Source of the DNA: Ezakiella coagulans
GTDB taxonomy: Bacteria > Bacillota > Clostridia > Tissierellales > Peptoniphilaceae
Length of the DNA: 64,000 nt
Assembly (NCBI RefSeq): GCF_003096635.1
Contig: NZ_QEKV01000001.1
Coordinates: forward strand, 71,534-135,533
Direction: 5' to 3'
The first letter of the stretch is position 1; every line of letters begins with the position of its first letter. The notes beneath the pieces were generated by a model that was not told the DNA's origin, did not search any database, and was given only the letters and a program-made list of their open reading frames with translations. The translations under genes and the position numbers were made by a program. Below, piece after piece: positions 51,791 to 59,407 of this stretch.

Positions 51791-52343
51791 GAGAATTAAA
51801 GAAGTTATAGTTGTCGAGGGCAAGGACGACATCACGAGAGTTTCGGAAGCCCTCGATGCAACTATAATCGCAACGGGCGGCATTCATATAAATCGAAAAA
51901 AACTCGATGAAATTGTGGAAATCACAAAAGACCGCGGAGCGATTATTTTGACAGACCCGGACCATGCGGGCAATGTTATTAGAAAAAAACTTCTTGCAAA
52001 TTTAAAATGTCCGGTAAAAATTGCATATTTCAAACAAAGCCTCGCTATAAAAGACGGGGACATCGGGATTGAAAATGCAAACAAAGAAGATATCATCGAA
52101 GCGATAAATAAAGCGAGACCGACTTATGTTTCAAAGACGGAAAATTTTTCGGCGGAGTTTTTGTTCGAACACAGACTCACCGGTTTCGATGATTCAAAGA
52201 AAAGACGGGAATATTTGAGCGACAAATTAAATCTTGGAAACCCGAACGCAAAGACACTTTTAAAAAGACTCAACAACTTTGATATAGACAAAAATGAAGT
52301 TCTAAAAATTCTGGAGGAGTATAGTGAAGGGCAGAATATATAA
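51780..52343 (+). CDS. rnmV: Ribonuclease M5
   Basis: 187 residues from the ATG at 51780, overlapping tatD by 11 bp. The Toprim motifs are VIVVEGKDDITRV (catalytic Glu) and AIILTDPDHAGNVIR (DxD), followed by the helical C-terminal domain. It matures 5S rRNA. Its neighbour rsmA overlaps by 20 bp. Confidence 0.94.
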   Translation: MESKRIKEVIVVEGKDDITRVSEALDATIIATGGIHINRKKLDEIVEITKDRGAIILTDPDHAGNVIRKKLLANLKCPVKIAYFKQSLAIKDGDIGIENANKEDIIEAINKARPTYVSKTENFSAEFLFEHRLTGFDDSKKRREYLSDKLNLGNPNAKTLLKRLNNFDIDKNEVLKILEEYSEGQNI

Positions 52344-53166
52344 TATAAAAAACACCCGAAAAATCATGGAGATGCACGATATTACAATGAAAAAAAGTCT
52401 CGGGCAAAACTTTTTGATTGACGGAAACATACTTCGAAAAATTGTCGACAGTGCGGATTTAAAAGAAAATGACGTTGTGCTTGAAGTGGGGCCGGGCATA
52501 GGCTCGCTCTCCGAAGAAATTCTTCTTCGTGGAAACAAACTCACGTCGATTGAGATTGACGACAGATTTATTGACATACTTCACGAGAACTTTGAAGGGA
52601 TGGACAATTTCAAACTCGTGCACGGCGATGCACTCGATGATGAGATTTGGAAAAGTGCAAATGAAAATCCGACGCCGAATGTGTTTATAGGAAATCTTCC
52701 TTATGTAATCACGACTCCGATTTTGGAAAAGATTTTTAAAAATGAGAACAAATTCGACAAAATTGTGGTTATGGTGCAAAAAGAAGTCGCGGAGAGAATG
52801 ACTGCGAAACCGGGTAGTAAAACATACGGCAGCCTGTCGGTATTTGTTTCATTTTTTTCAAATGCAAAAATTTTGTTTGACGTGAGCGAAGGTTCGTTTA
52901 TTCCTAGACCGAAGGTTAAAAGTTCGGTGGTTCTTTTAGAAACCATCGAACGGGAGGGAAGACCTGACAAGTTTATGGATTTTGTTCACACAGCTTTCGG
53001 AATGAGAAGAAAAACACTTTTAAACTCGCTCTCGATGGGTCTTGATATGGAAAAGTCAGAAGTGCAGGAAAAAATTGAAAAAGCGGGAATTGATACAAAT
53101 GTTCGTGCAGAAAATTTAAATCTTAACGAATTTCTTAATTTATATTCTATTTTTAATGAAAAATAA
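52324..53166 (+). CDS. rsmA: 16S rRNA dimethyladenosine transferase (KsgA/RsmA)
   Basis: 280 residues, starting at GTG 52324 with GGAGG upstream. The family motifs are KKSLGQNFLIDGNIL, VVLEVGPGIGSLSEEIL (SAM site), IGNLPYVITTPIL (the NLPY catalytic motif) and PRPKVKSSVVLL. It dimethylates two adenines in helix 45 of 16S rRNA. Confidence 0.97.
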   Translation: MKGRIYNIKNTRKIMEMHDITMKKSLGQNFLIDGNILRKIVDSADLKENDVVLEVGPGIGSLSEEILLRGNKLTSIEIDDRFIDILHENFEGMDNFKLVHGDALDDEIWKSANENPTPNVFIGNLPYVITTPILEKIFKNENKFDKIVVMVQKEVAERMTAKPGSKTYGSLSVFVSFFSNAKILFDVSEGSFIPRPKVKSSVVLLETIEREGRPDKFMDFVHTAFGMRRKTLLNSLSMGLDMEKSEVQEKIEKAGIDTNVRAENLNLNEFLNLYSIFNEK

Positions 53167-53258
53167 AATTTATTGGTTAAAATCACAAATTTATGGGTAT
53201 ATTAGAAGTGTGAGTAAAAACATGAAAATTTGTTGATATTTTATAGGGAGGTTAAGAT

Positions 53259-53483
53259 ATGACTGATAAAAAAGATAAGAAGTGCGAAGGCTCAAAAGGC
53301 TATTGTGAGACACAAAAGAAATACGAAGACACCGTTGATGAAAGAGACAATAAAAAGGATGCTCTTTCTGTAGAAAAACAAGCAAAAGTTAAAACAGGTG
53401 AAGATGACATGTGTCTTGGTAAAGGCGTTTACGGTGAAGAAGTAGACGACAAAGATAAAAAAAGTTGCAAAAAAGATAAGTAA
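53259..53483 (+). CDS. Small, highly charged Cys-containing protein, function unknown
   Basis: 74 residues, about half Lys/Asp/Glu, with four Cys (CEGSKGYC near 9-16, later MCLG and SCKK). It is likely disordered. AGGGAGG precedes the ATG. It lies just ahead of a glutaredoxin gene and a DUF1858 gene, so a thiol-redox or metal role is possible. No family is recognised. Confidence 0.6.
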   Translation: MTDKKDKKCEGSKGYCETQKKYEDTVDERDNKKDALSVEKQAKVKTGEDDMCLGKGVYGEEVDDKDKKSCKKDK

Positions 53484-53523
53484 CTTTTTATATATATAAT
53501 AATTAATTCATGGAGGAAATATA

Positions 53524-53754
53524 ATGAAAGACGTAACAATTTACACAAGCGAGACTTGCCATTTCTGTCATTTGGCAAAAGAATTTTTTGAAAAACACAA
53601 TATTAAGTTCACAGAAAAGAACATCAGTAAAGACAAAGAAGCTATGATGGAACTCAGACAAAAAGGTTTCACAGGCGTACCACTCATCATCGTCGGAGAT
53701 GAAACAATCTACGGCTTTGATCAAGAAAAATTAGAAAAGGCATTGGGACTCTAA
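53524..53754 (+). CDS. Glutaredoxin/NrdH-like redox protein
   Basis: 76 residues with a thioredoxin-fold pattern: VTIYTSETCHFCHLAKEFF (active site C-H-F-C), GFTGVPLIIVGDETIYGFD (cis-Pro VP and the GF near the C-terminus). It belongs to the short NrdH/YruB-like glutaredoxins of anaerobes and probably reduces disulfides or uses thioredoxin reductase. Its stop overlaps the DUF1858 start by one base, so the two are coupled. Confidence 0.9.
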   Translation: MKDVTIYTSETCHFCHLAKEFFEKHNIKFTEKNISKDKEAMMELRQKGFTGVPLIIVGDETIYGFDQEKLEKALGL

Positions 53755-53951
53755 TGGAAGATATTAAAATCAACAAGGATATGTATCTAGGTGAACTCAT
53801 GGAGTTAAAACCGGAAGCAGCATATCTATTAATGAGCTATGGAATGGGATGCATCGGATGCCCGGCAAGCCAAATGGAAACAATTGAAGAAGCTTGCATG
53901 GTGCACGGAATAAATCTCGATAAACTTATGAGTGATTTGGAAAGACTATAA
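53754..53951 (+). CDS. DUF1858 putative redox disulfide protein
   Basis: 65 residues of the DUF1858/TIGR03980 type: LKPEAAYLLMSYGMGCIGCPASQMETIEEACMVHG split over residues ~18-52, with the C-x2-C pair and a third Cys. Such proteins are associated with hybrid-cluster proteins and other redox enzymes. It is translationally coupled to the glutaredoxin-like gene, which suggests a small thiol relay. Confidence 0.88.
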   Translation: MEDIKINKDMYLGELMELKPEAAYLLMSYGMGCIGCPASQMETIEEACMVHGINLDKLMSDLERL

Positions 53952-53954
53952 AAA

Positions 53955-53976
53955 ACGCCCGGATTTTCCGGGTTAC
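53955..53976 (+). terminator. Terminator-like hairpin after the DUF1858 gene
   Basis: CCCGG/CCGGG stem right after the stop; only a weak T-run. Confidence 0.5.
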
Positions 53977-54067
53977 ATATATCTCGCACATTGAATTTAA
54001 AACAGACATATATATGTATAAAAACTTGTAACAAGTAGACTCCGGTTGATTTTAGTTGAATAGTGCA

Positions 54068-54147
54068 GTATCGAATGTGAACATATATTTGAAAAATCTG
54101 CAAATTGATTCCTTATCGATAATGATAGGGAATTTTTTGTGGGGATT
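54068..54147 (+). repeat. 80-bp direct repeat, left copy
   Basis: About 90% identical to 55498-55579. The right copy has an open frame reading ...KSANGFLIDNDREFIVGI. Here a lost A and a TGA break the same frame just before the matrixin ORF, so this looks like a decayed N-terminal coding segment. Confidence 0.75.
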
Positions 54148-54564
54148 ATTGTAAAGAGAGATTGGGATTTAGTCGATGATGGGAAACATTTGGATTGGGA
54201 TAGTGACACCAAATACCTAAGTAGTGTTCAATCAGGAGTTAATCTCTGGGAAGGTCATCGTTCAGGAGTAATTAGACCTGACTCAATTTTCGTTGTAGAG
54301 GATGTTTTTATTAGTGATTATTATGAAGTATCAACTACTATGGGTTACACAAGTTCTAATGGTACAATAAAACTCAATGATTATCATTTTGAAGACATGA
54401 CATCTGCTCAGCGAATAAAAACTGCTACTCACGAATTGGGTCATGCACTCGGATTAGACCATACTAATGGTACAAATGATATTATGAAACAAGGAAAGTT
54501 AAGCATAACAAGCTTATCATCAACTGATAAATCCTCGTATGACGAAGCTTATAACAACTATTAG
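54139..54564 (+). CDS. Matrixin-like zinc metalloprotease, probably truncated
   Basis: 141 residues. The metzincin zinc motif is intact: TATHELGHALGLDH (H-E-x2-H-x2-G-x2-H). The domain also has SGVNLWEGHRSGVIRPDS and the closing TDKSSYDEAYNNY typical of small clostridial matrixins. Those are normally secreted, but no signal peptide is present: the only start is GTG 54139 without a ribosome site, and the upstream in-frame sequence is broken by TGA. The gene has probably lost its 5' end, though the catalytic domain is whole. A lipoprotein gene follows 16 bp later, an arrangement that could be functional (substrate or inhibitor partner, inference). Confidence 0.7.
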   Translation: MGIIVKRDWDLVDDGKHLDWDSDTKYLSSVQSGVNLWEGHRSGVIRPDSIFVVEDVFISDYYEVSTTMGYTSSNGTIKLNDYHFEDMTSAQRIKTATHELGHALGLDHTNGTNDIMKQGKLSITSLSSTDKSSYDEAYNNY

Positions 54565-54579
54565 AAAGGAGATGTAGGG

Positions 54580-55197
54580 ATGAATAGAATATTAAAGAAA
54601 TCCACGATTTGTGCAATTCTGTGCATGTTGGGCTGTGTTATCATTTTTGCTGGATGTGGAAAGTCTAATGAGAACGCCAAAAATCAAGATTCAATAAGTT
54701 ATTTACATGCCGACTTTGCTATAGATATGAATAATCCAAATGAGGTCATCGGTTTTTCAGATCATTATTTTATAGCTCAGGTGGTTAAAGAAGAAAAGGT
54801 TGAGTATAGAGATCCAGTAGTTGTGGAAACTAAAAACGGAACGAAGGAAGTTAGTACGCCGTATACTCATTACACTATTCGTGTTATCAAAAATATAAAA
54901 GGAGAGTTGCCAACTGAGGAGAATATACTTTTAATTAAGTGTGGAGGAAGGTCAAAAGATGGGCAAATGATTCTTTACGAGAATGATCAACTCTTGGTTG
55001 AAAACTCGACATATATTTTTGCGGCATGTGTACAGCCGGATGGTTCTTTGTTGATTTCGGGACCGAATTTATCCGAAATAATTGATGAGTCTAAATTATC
55101 TTCAAAAGAAGTAAAAGAGGAGACCTTAGGCAAATATGTAGAAATGTACAAGCAAGAAGTAAAATATGACAGAGAACGATTTGAATATAAAAAGTAA
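54580..55197 (+). CDS. Lipoprotein next to the matrixin gene, function unknown
   Basis: 205 residues. The lipobox is IFAGC (Cys26). The mature part is mostly beta: SDHYFIAQVVKEEKV, HYTIRVIKNIKGELP, ENILLIKCGGRSKDG, TYIFAACVQPDGSLLISGP. The pattern (a strand set starting with 'FIAxVVKE' and 'TxYxIRVIKNIKG') resembles OB-fold/TIMP-like small secreted proteins seen in Firmicutes, but I cannot name a family. It has a good GGAGATG site. Confidence 0.65.
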   Translation: MNRILKKSTICAILCMLGCVIIFAGCGKSNENAKNQDSISYLHADFAIDMNNPNEVIGFSDHYFIAQVVKEEKVEYRDPVVVETKNGTKEVSTPYTHYTIRVIKNIKGELPTEENILLIKCGGRSKDGQMILYENDQLLVENSTYIFAACVQPDGSLLISGPNLSEIIDESKLSSKEVKEETLGKYVEMYKQEVKYDRERFEYKK

Positions 55198-55312
55198 GAT
55201 TCTTTTCCTTCATTTTTACTTAAACTAAAATTTTGAGGCTCTATAATATCTATGTGGGAGTAACGAAACAGAACACCCAAAAAGGAGCATTTATGGAGAA
55301 AGAAAAAAACAA

Positions 55313-55456
55313 ATGGTATTGGAAATTGGCAGGACTTGTTATACAGTAAATTTAATATTAAAAGAAAGTGGTAAGGAAACCTATAAAGACAAGGTGTTTC
55401 GGTTAATGGAACAAGATATTGAGAATGAGCAAGAGAAAAATTTTGAAGAAATTTAG
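55313..55456 (+). pseudogene. TnpW-like small ORF, probable remnant of a mobile element
   Basis: A 47-codon frame (ATG 55313 to TAG 55456) encodes LEIGRTCYTVNLILKESGKE..., then DKVFRLMEQDIE. This resembles transposon-encoded TnpW-type proteins, which have a G-x-T-Y-x-V start and a later S-K-E-T..DK..RL motif. A better ribosome site (AAAGGAG) stands before another ATG at 55293 in a different frame that stops after 18 codons, so a single-base frameshift is likely. Confidence 0.5.
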
Positions 55457-55497
55457 ATTATGACCTTGACAAATCTTCCCAAATGTGAACATATAGG

Positions 55498-55617
55498 AGT
55501 ACCGAATGGAAACATATATTTGAAAAAATCTGCAAATGGATTCCTTATAGATAATGATAGGGAATTTATTGTAGGGATTTTTTTGACGGTGGGATGTAAA
55601 ATTAAGAGAAAATTTTA
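55498..55617 (+). pseudogene. 80-bp direct repeat, right copy, with short open remnant
   Basis: It matches 54068-54147. Its frame reads VPNGNIYLKK, then SANGFLIDNDREFIVGIFL, and ends by 55617. Together with the left copy it points to a duplicated, now broken gene. From 55617 to the terminator I see nothing else. Confidence 0.55.
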
Positions 55618-55638
55618 AAAATAAAATTTATCCAAAAC

Positions 55639-55671
55639 AAAAAGTCTAACGTATAATGTTAGACTTTTTTT
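55639..55671. terminator. Bidirectional terminator, AGTCTAAC type
   Basis: AAAAAGTCTAAC/GTTAGACTTTTT. Almost the same stem recurs at 56155-56185. Confidence 0.85.
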
Positions 55672-55681
55672 GAATGCATAT

Positions 55682-56074
55682 TTATTTGAGCTCCTTATTA
55701 AACACGGTGAAACTTCGTGCTTTTTTTATGCCCACGCCATATTTTGATTTATAGATTTTGTAGATTTTTAAACTTTTTCCGTCTTTATCAAAAAATTCGA
55801 AGTCGCCGATTTTGTCACCGATTTCAAGATCTTCATATGATGTTTTATAACAGGAAAGAGATGAGAACGGCTTGTCATATCTTTCGTTCGTCTCACGATT
55901 TACGATGTATTCGGTTCTTCCGATTGTGTTTACAACATTTCTCGACGGAACGTCGTATGTATAGCGCTTGTAGATCGAAATGCATGAAAAAAAGATGTAT
56001 ATATAAAAGATGACTTTTTTAACGGTTTCTTTTTTTATGAGTTCGGGTTCTTCGATTTTGTAATTTTGTTCCAT
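55682..56074 (-). CDS. Small single-span membrane protein, function unknown
   Basis: 130 residues from the ATG at 56074 (AAAGGAG upstream); the longer frame adds 14 residues without a ribosome site. One membrane helix lies near residues 22-38. The outer part contains YIVNRETNERYDKPFSSLSCY and two DG/GD turns. No family is recognised. It is bracketed by two nearly identical terminators. Confidence 0.6.
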   Translation of the reverse strand: MEQNYKIEEPELIKKETVKKVIFYIYIFFSCISIYKRYTYDVPSRNVVNTIGRTEYIVNRETNERYDKPFSSLSCYKTSYEDLEIGDKIGDFEFFDKDGKSLKIYKIYKSKYGVGIKKARSFTVFNKELK

Positions 56075-56154
56075 GGTTTTCTCCTTTGTTTTTATAAGTA
56101 TGGTTTTTACTTTCATCTATATATTCTATACCCAATATGATAACCCAAGAAAAC

Positions 56155-56185
56155 AAAAAAGTCTAACACAGTGTTAGACTTTTTA
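56155..56185. terminator. Bidirectional terminator, AGTCTAAC type (second copy)
   Basis: AGTCTAACAC/GTGTTAGACT with A and T runs on the two sides, just beyond the end of the minus-strand lipoprotein gene. Confidence 0.85.
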
Positions 56186-56196
56186 TTTAAAATTTT

Positions 56197-56745
56197 TTAT
56201 TTCAAAAATGAGAGATACCACTCGTCAAATTCAGCTCTTGATTTTGTATGATACAGTTGGTTTAAGATAAACAAAATTGAGTCGGTGTCGGAGCTTTCGT
56301 TTTCTTTAAGCTCGATGATTTTGATTTCGTTTTCGTAAACTCTGTAGAGCGTGAGAGCGGCACTCGTTTGTTTGTTGGCTTCGATGCCTTGAAGTTCGTT
56401 GTACATTTCCTTGATGTTTGAAGTGTTATTTTTTACGATGTACACGAAGTTTTTGTCGAACAGAAGCTTTGTTTTGTTGTCCTTTTTAAATCTGTCAATC
56501 GTGGTTTGGTCGAGAGATATGACATTGTATTTGCTGGAGTCGAATTTGCCGTTGTAGAAGTCGTTCGGTTGTATTGTGTCCGGCTCGAGTTCTTTAAAGG
56601 CATCTTTTTTCCCCGCCATATTCAGCACTTTGAGGTTCAGATTTTTCAAAAGGCTTTTGTCTGTCGATTTTTGATCTGTGTTGTTTGAGCAACCGACGAC
56701 AAAAATACATATTGTTATTAGGAAATATTTTAAAAACTTTTTCAT
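56197..56745 (-). CDS. Small lipoprotein, function unknown
   Basis: 182 residues. The lipobox is FVVGC (Cys19). The mature part is alpha/beta with YNVISLDQTTIDRF and NFVYIVKNNTSNIKEMYNEL; no cysteine beyond the lipid anchor and no known motif. GAGGAA precedes the ATG. Confidence 0.65.
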   Translation of the reverse strand: MKKFLKYFLITICIFVVGCSNNTDQKSTDKSLLKNLNLKVLNMAGKKDAFKELEPDTIQPNDFYNGKFDSSKYNVISLDQTTIDRFKKDNKTKLLFDKNFVYIVKNNTSNIKEMYNELQGIEANKQTSAALTLYRVYENEIKIIELKENESSDTDSILFILNQLYHTKSRAEFDEWYLSFLK

Positions 56746-56827
56746 TTTATTCCTCTTTTAAAATTAGAGTCGTAGCAAAAAGCTACGACTTTGTTGTTCT
56801 ATAATCGCTCTCGACTAATCGAGAAAT

Positions 56828-57889
56828 TTATAGATTGTTATTTAAGTGGTTTACGAAGTCCTGTATATTTGTGACCATCGTTTTTACTTCGAGAGTTCCT
56901 CTGTCCGAGAGTTTGTTTACGCTGAACTCTTGAAGGTCGATTGAGTAGATAAATACAGGTCTGATTTCTCCGTCAAATTCGTTGTATGAAGGAGTCATAT
57001 TTCCGGATGCGATTGTGTGGAGAACGGTTGAAAGGCAAATAAGCATTCCCGTTTTTCTCGTGTGTTTACGCATTCTGTCTTGTGCTTCATAGACATTGTC
57101 GACTGTGTCAGGAAGTGTGTATGGGTCTCTAATTGAACCTGCGAGAACATAGTCTTTGTTTTCTTTTACGAGTGCGTGCATTATGCCGCCTTCTTTAACA
57201 ATGCCTTGTTCAACAGCTTCTTTTATTGAGCCGGCTTCTCTGATTTTTGAAATCAAATCGTATTTTTGCATGTCAAACGATCTTTCGCTTGTTTCGTCAA
57301 ATGCGTCCATTGCCATATCAATTGATGCAAATGAATCACCTACCAAAATAGCGTCGACATATCCTTTTCTTACGAGACTTGCAAAAGCTCTTTTTGCTTC
57401 AGGGTCTGTAACGAGACTCGGTCCGATTACCCATGTGATTTTTTCGCCGACACTCTTAACATATTTCATTATTTCATAGAGTTCGTCGTAGTCTTTTGAG
57501 AAAGCTGTTTCACGTGAACGACCGGTTCTGAAAGCGAATGTGTCTCCGGATGCACCCGCTTGAGCAAATCCGTGTGTGTACATATAGATTCCTTCGCTTG
57601 CATCTTCGGTTCTTCCAACAACAACTTTGTCACCTTTCTTAAGATTTCTGAATTCTACAATTTCAACTTTTGTAGGAGATTTTATTACAGGAACTGTATC
57701 CATTCTGCTTTCAACAGCGAGAACCCAATTTCCGTCTATTTTGAAGTATTCAGGATAAATTGAAAGAGCATGATAATGCCTTGGTGCAACTCCATCAAGA
57801 GGAGCTTCTTCCCATTTACAATCCGGTGCATTTTTAAGAAAGTCTTGATTAAAATCCGGTTCGACGTATTTGTTTAGTGTGAAACTCAT
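56828..57889 (-). CDS. TIGR00300-family protein (LOR/SDH or ornithine-cyclodeaminase-like), second of a tandem pair
   Basis: 353 residues. The sequence follows the TIGR00300 plan: RHYHALSIYPEYFKIDGNW (~37-55), LKKGDKVVVG, ITWVIGPSLVTD, GYVDAILVGDSFASIDMAMD, GSIKEAVEQGIVKEGGIMHALV, VLAGSIRDPYTLPDTV, LHTIASGN and a late NKLSDRGTLE. The domain occurs in archaeal and cyanobacterial ornithine cyclodeaminases and in lysine-oxoglutarate/saccharopine-like proteins, and binds NAD. This copy keeps KLSDRG but has VGDSFASIDMA where the family usually has AGNA..HD-E. The ATG shares a base with the stop of the upstream paralogue. Confidence 0.82.
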   Translation of the reverse strand: MSFTLNKYVEPDFNQDFLKNAPDCKWEEAPLDGVAPRHYHALSIYPEYFKIDGNWVLAVESRMDTVPVIKSPTKVEIVEFRNLKKGDKVVVGRTEDASEGIYMYTHGFAQAGASGDTFAFRTGRSRETAFSKDYDELYEIMKYVKSVGEKITWVIGPSLVTDPEAKRAFASLVRKGYVDAILVGDSFASIDMAMDAFDETSERSFDMQKYDLISKIREAGSIKEAVEQGIVKEGGIMHALVKENKDYVLAGSIRDPYTLPDTVDNVYEAQDRMRKHTRKTGMLICLSTVLHTIASGNMTPSYNEFDGEIRPVFIYSIDLQEFSVNKLSDRGTLEVKTMVTNIQDFVNHLNNNL

Positions 57890-58983
57890 TATCTTGTCCT
57901 CCCTTCACCATCAAATTTTATTAAATTATTTCTTGCGTTTACGCAGAAATCTTGAACATTTGTAACGATTGAATCCACAAGGAATCCTTGTCTTTCATCA
58001 ATGACGGAATTTGTTGCATAGTCCGTGATGTCGATTGAGAAAACCGGTGTTCCGTAGATTTTTCCTTCCTTCACACGATAGCTTGGAGCAACTTGTGTCG
58101 CACTGACCGAGTGGAGAAGTGTTGCAAGTGTGATGATCAAGTCGAAGTCTTCGAGTGACTCTCTCATTTTGTGGAGCCCTTCGTGAACGTTATGGAAAAC
58201 TTCAGGAAGTGGTCCGTCGTCTCTGATTGAGCCGCAAAGAACGATTGGAATATCGTTTTCAACAAGATTTTTTATAAAGCCGTCTTTTACTTTGCCCGTT
58301 TCGACAAATTCTTTAAGGCTGCCGTAGTGTCTGGCTTCGTTGATAAGGTCCAAGTGGTTGTAGTGACCGTTTGGAACACTTTCTTGTGTATATATATTTT
58401 GTCCGAGAGCAGTGTTTAAAAATCCGCCTTCGAGATCGTGGGTTGTCATTGCATTTCCTGCGAGTAAAAGTTGAACATATCCCGCATTGACCAAATCTGA
58501 GAGAGCAAGTCTTGTGTCGTAGTCGAAAACAACAGCTGGTCCGAGAACCCAAGCGATTTTTCCGCCTTTTTCTTTAACTTCACTCATTAAATGGAACAAC
58601 TTTTTGTATGTTTCAGCGGATGAAGCATACATCGGATTTTTGTGTTTCAAATTAAATTCATCAAAAATTTCCTTGTCTCTGAAAATTCCGTACTTCGGAT
58701 CTGATTTGTCGGCAATCAAAACAAGGTCGCCCTTTTTAATATAATTCGGATCTGTAACAATTAAATCATCATTGTTTTTTATGATGACGCCTTTAATTTC
58801 ATGATTTTTCGGTAACATCATCTTGCCATCAACTTTTACATATTCAACAAACGGTGATGAAAGATATGCACCGACAGGCATAATTGAATCTTCTTTTGCC
58901 TCGGCAAATTTTGCCTCATTGATATTTTTAATTTCTTCTTCTGTGAATTCTCTTATGTCTGAAATAGGAAAATTATATTTCAA
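57889..58983 (-). CDS. TIGR00300-family protein (LOR/SDH or ornithine-cyclodeaminase-like), first of a tandem pair
   Basis: 364 residues, paralogous to the following gene along its whole length: KKGDLVLIADKSD, IAWVLGPAVVFDYD, GYVQLLLAGNAMTTHDLEGG, HYGSLKEFVETGKVKDGFIKNL, VLCGSIRDDGPLPEVFHNVHEG and LLHSVSATQVAPS. It keeps the family-like LAGNA..HDLE segment, but the KLSDRG segment has become SVIDERQG. The two proteins are translationally coupled (TAATG), so a heteromer is the natural inference. Arginine/ornithine breakdown would suit an amino-acid-fermenting anaerobe. Confidence 0.82.
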   Translation of the reverse strand: MKYNFPISDIREFTEEEIKNINEAKFAEAKEDSIMPVGAYLSSPFVEYVKVDGKMMLPKNHEIKGVIIKNNDDLIVTDPNYIKKGDLVLIADKSDPKYGIFRDKEIFDEFNLKHKNPMYASSAETYKKLFHLMSEVKEKGGKIAWVLGPAVVFDYDTRLALSDLVNAGYVQLLLAGNAMTTHDLEGGFLNTALGQNIYTQESVPNGHYNHLDLINEARHYGSLKEFVETGKVKDGFIKNLVENDIPIVLCGSIRDDGPLPEVFHNVHEGLHKMRESLEDFDLIITLATLLHSVSATQVAPSYRVKEGKIYGTPVFSIDITDYATNSVIDERQGFLVDSIVTNVQDFCVNARNNLIKFDGEGRTR

Positions 58984-59104
58984 TTTTATCCCTCCTTACA
59001 TATATTGTACATTATTTTATCGAAAAAATCTACCCTAAAGTGGGGGACTTAAATATAAAAAATAAATGTGATATAATATACTTATTAATTGTTTTGGAGG
59101 AAGT

Positions 59105-59383
59105 ATGGATACACCGCTTTTACTGATTTTAATTATAAATATATTCACTTTTGTTGTTTATGCATGGGATAAATTTGCAGCGACAAGAGGAATGTACAGA
59201 GTGAGCGAAAAAAATCTTTTGAGACTTGCGTTTTTCTTCGGTGCTGCCGGAGCATTTCTTTCGATGAAGATTTTTCATCACAAAACGCAAAAGCCGGTCT
59301 TTGTACTTCTCGTACCGATTGTGTTTGTATTTCAACTTGTAATTGTACTTATATATATGTACAAAGTTGGTTATGGATATTAA
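59105..59383 (+). CDS. DUF1294 small membrane protein
   Basis: 92 residues with three membrane segments and the DUF1294 signature VVYAWDKFAATRGMYRVSE, then LLRLAFFFGAAGAFLSMKIFHHKTQK. The function is unknown. The -10 TATAAT near 59074 and GGAGG precede it. It is 24 bp upstream of murJ and probably co-transcribed. Confidence 0.9.
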   Translation: MDTPLLLILIINIFTFVVYAWDKFAATRGMYRVSEKNLLRLAFFFGAAGAFLSMKIFHHKTQKPVFVLLVPIVFVFQLVIVLIYMYKVGYGY

Positions 59384-59407
59384 AAACTGATTTATAGAGA
59401 GGACTAT

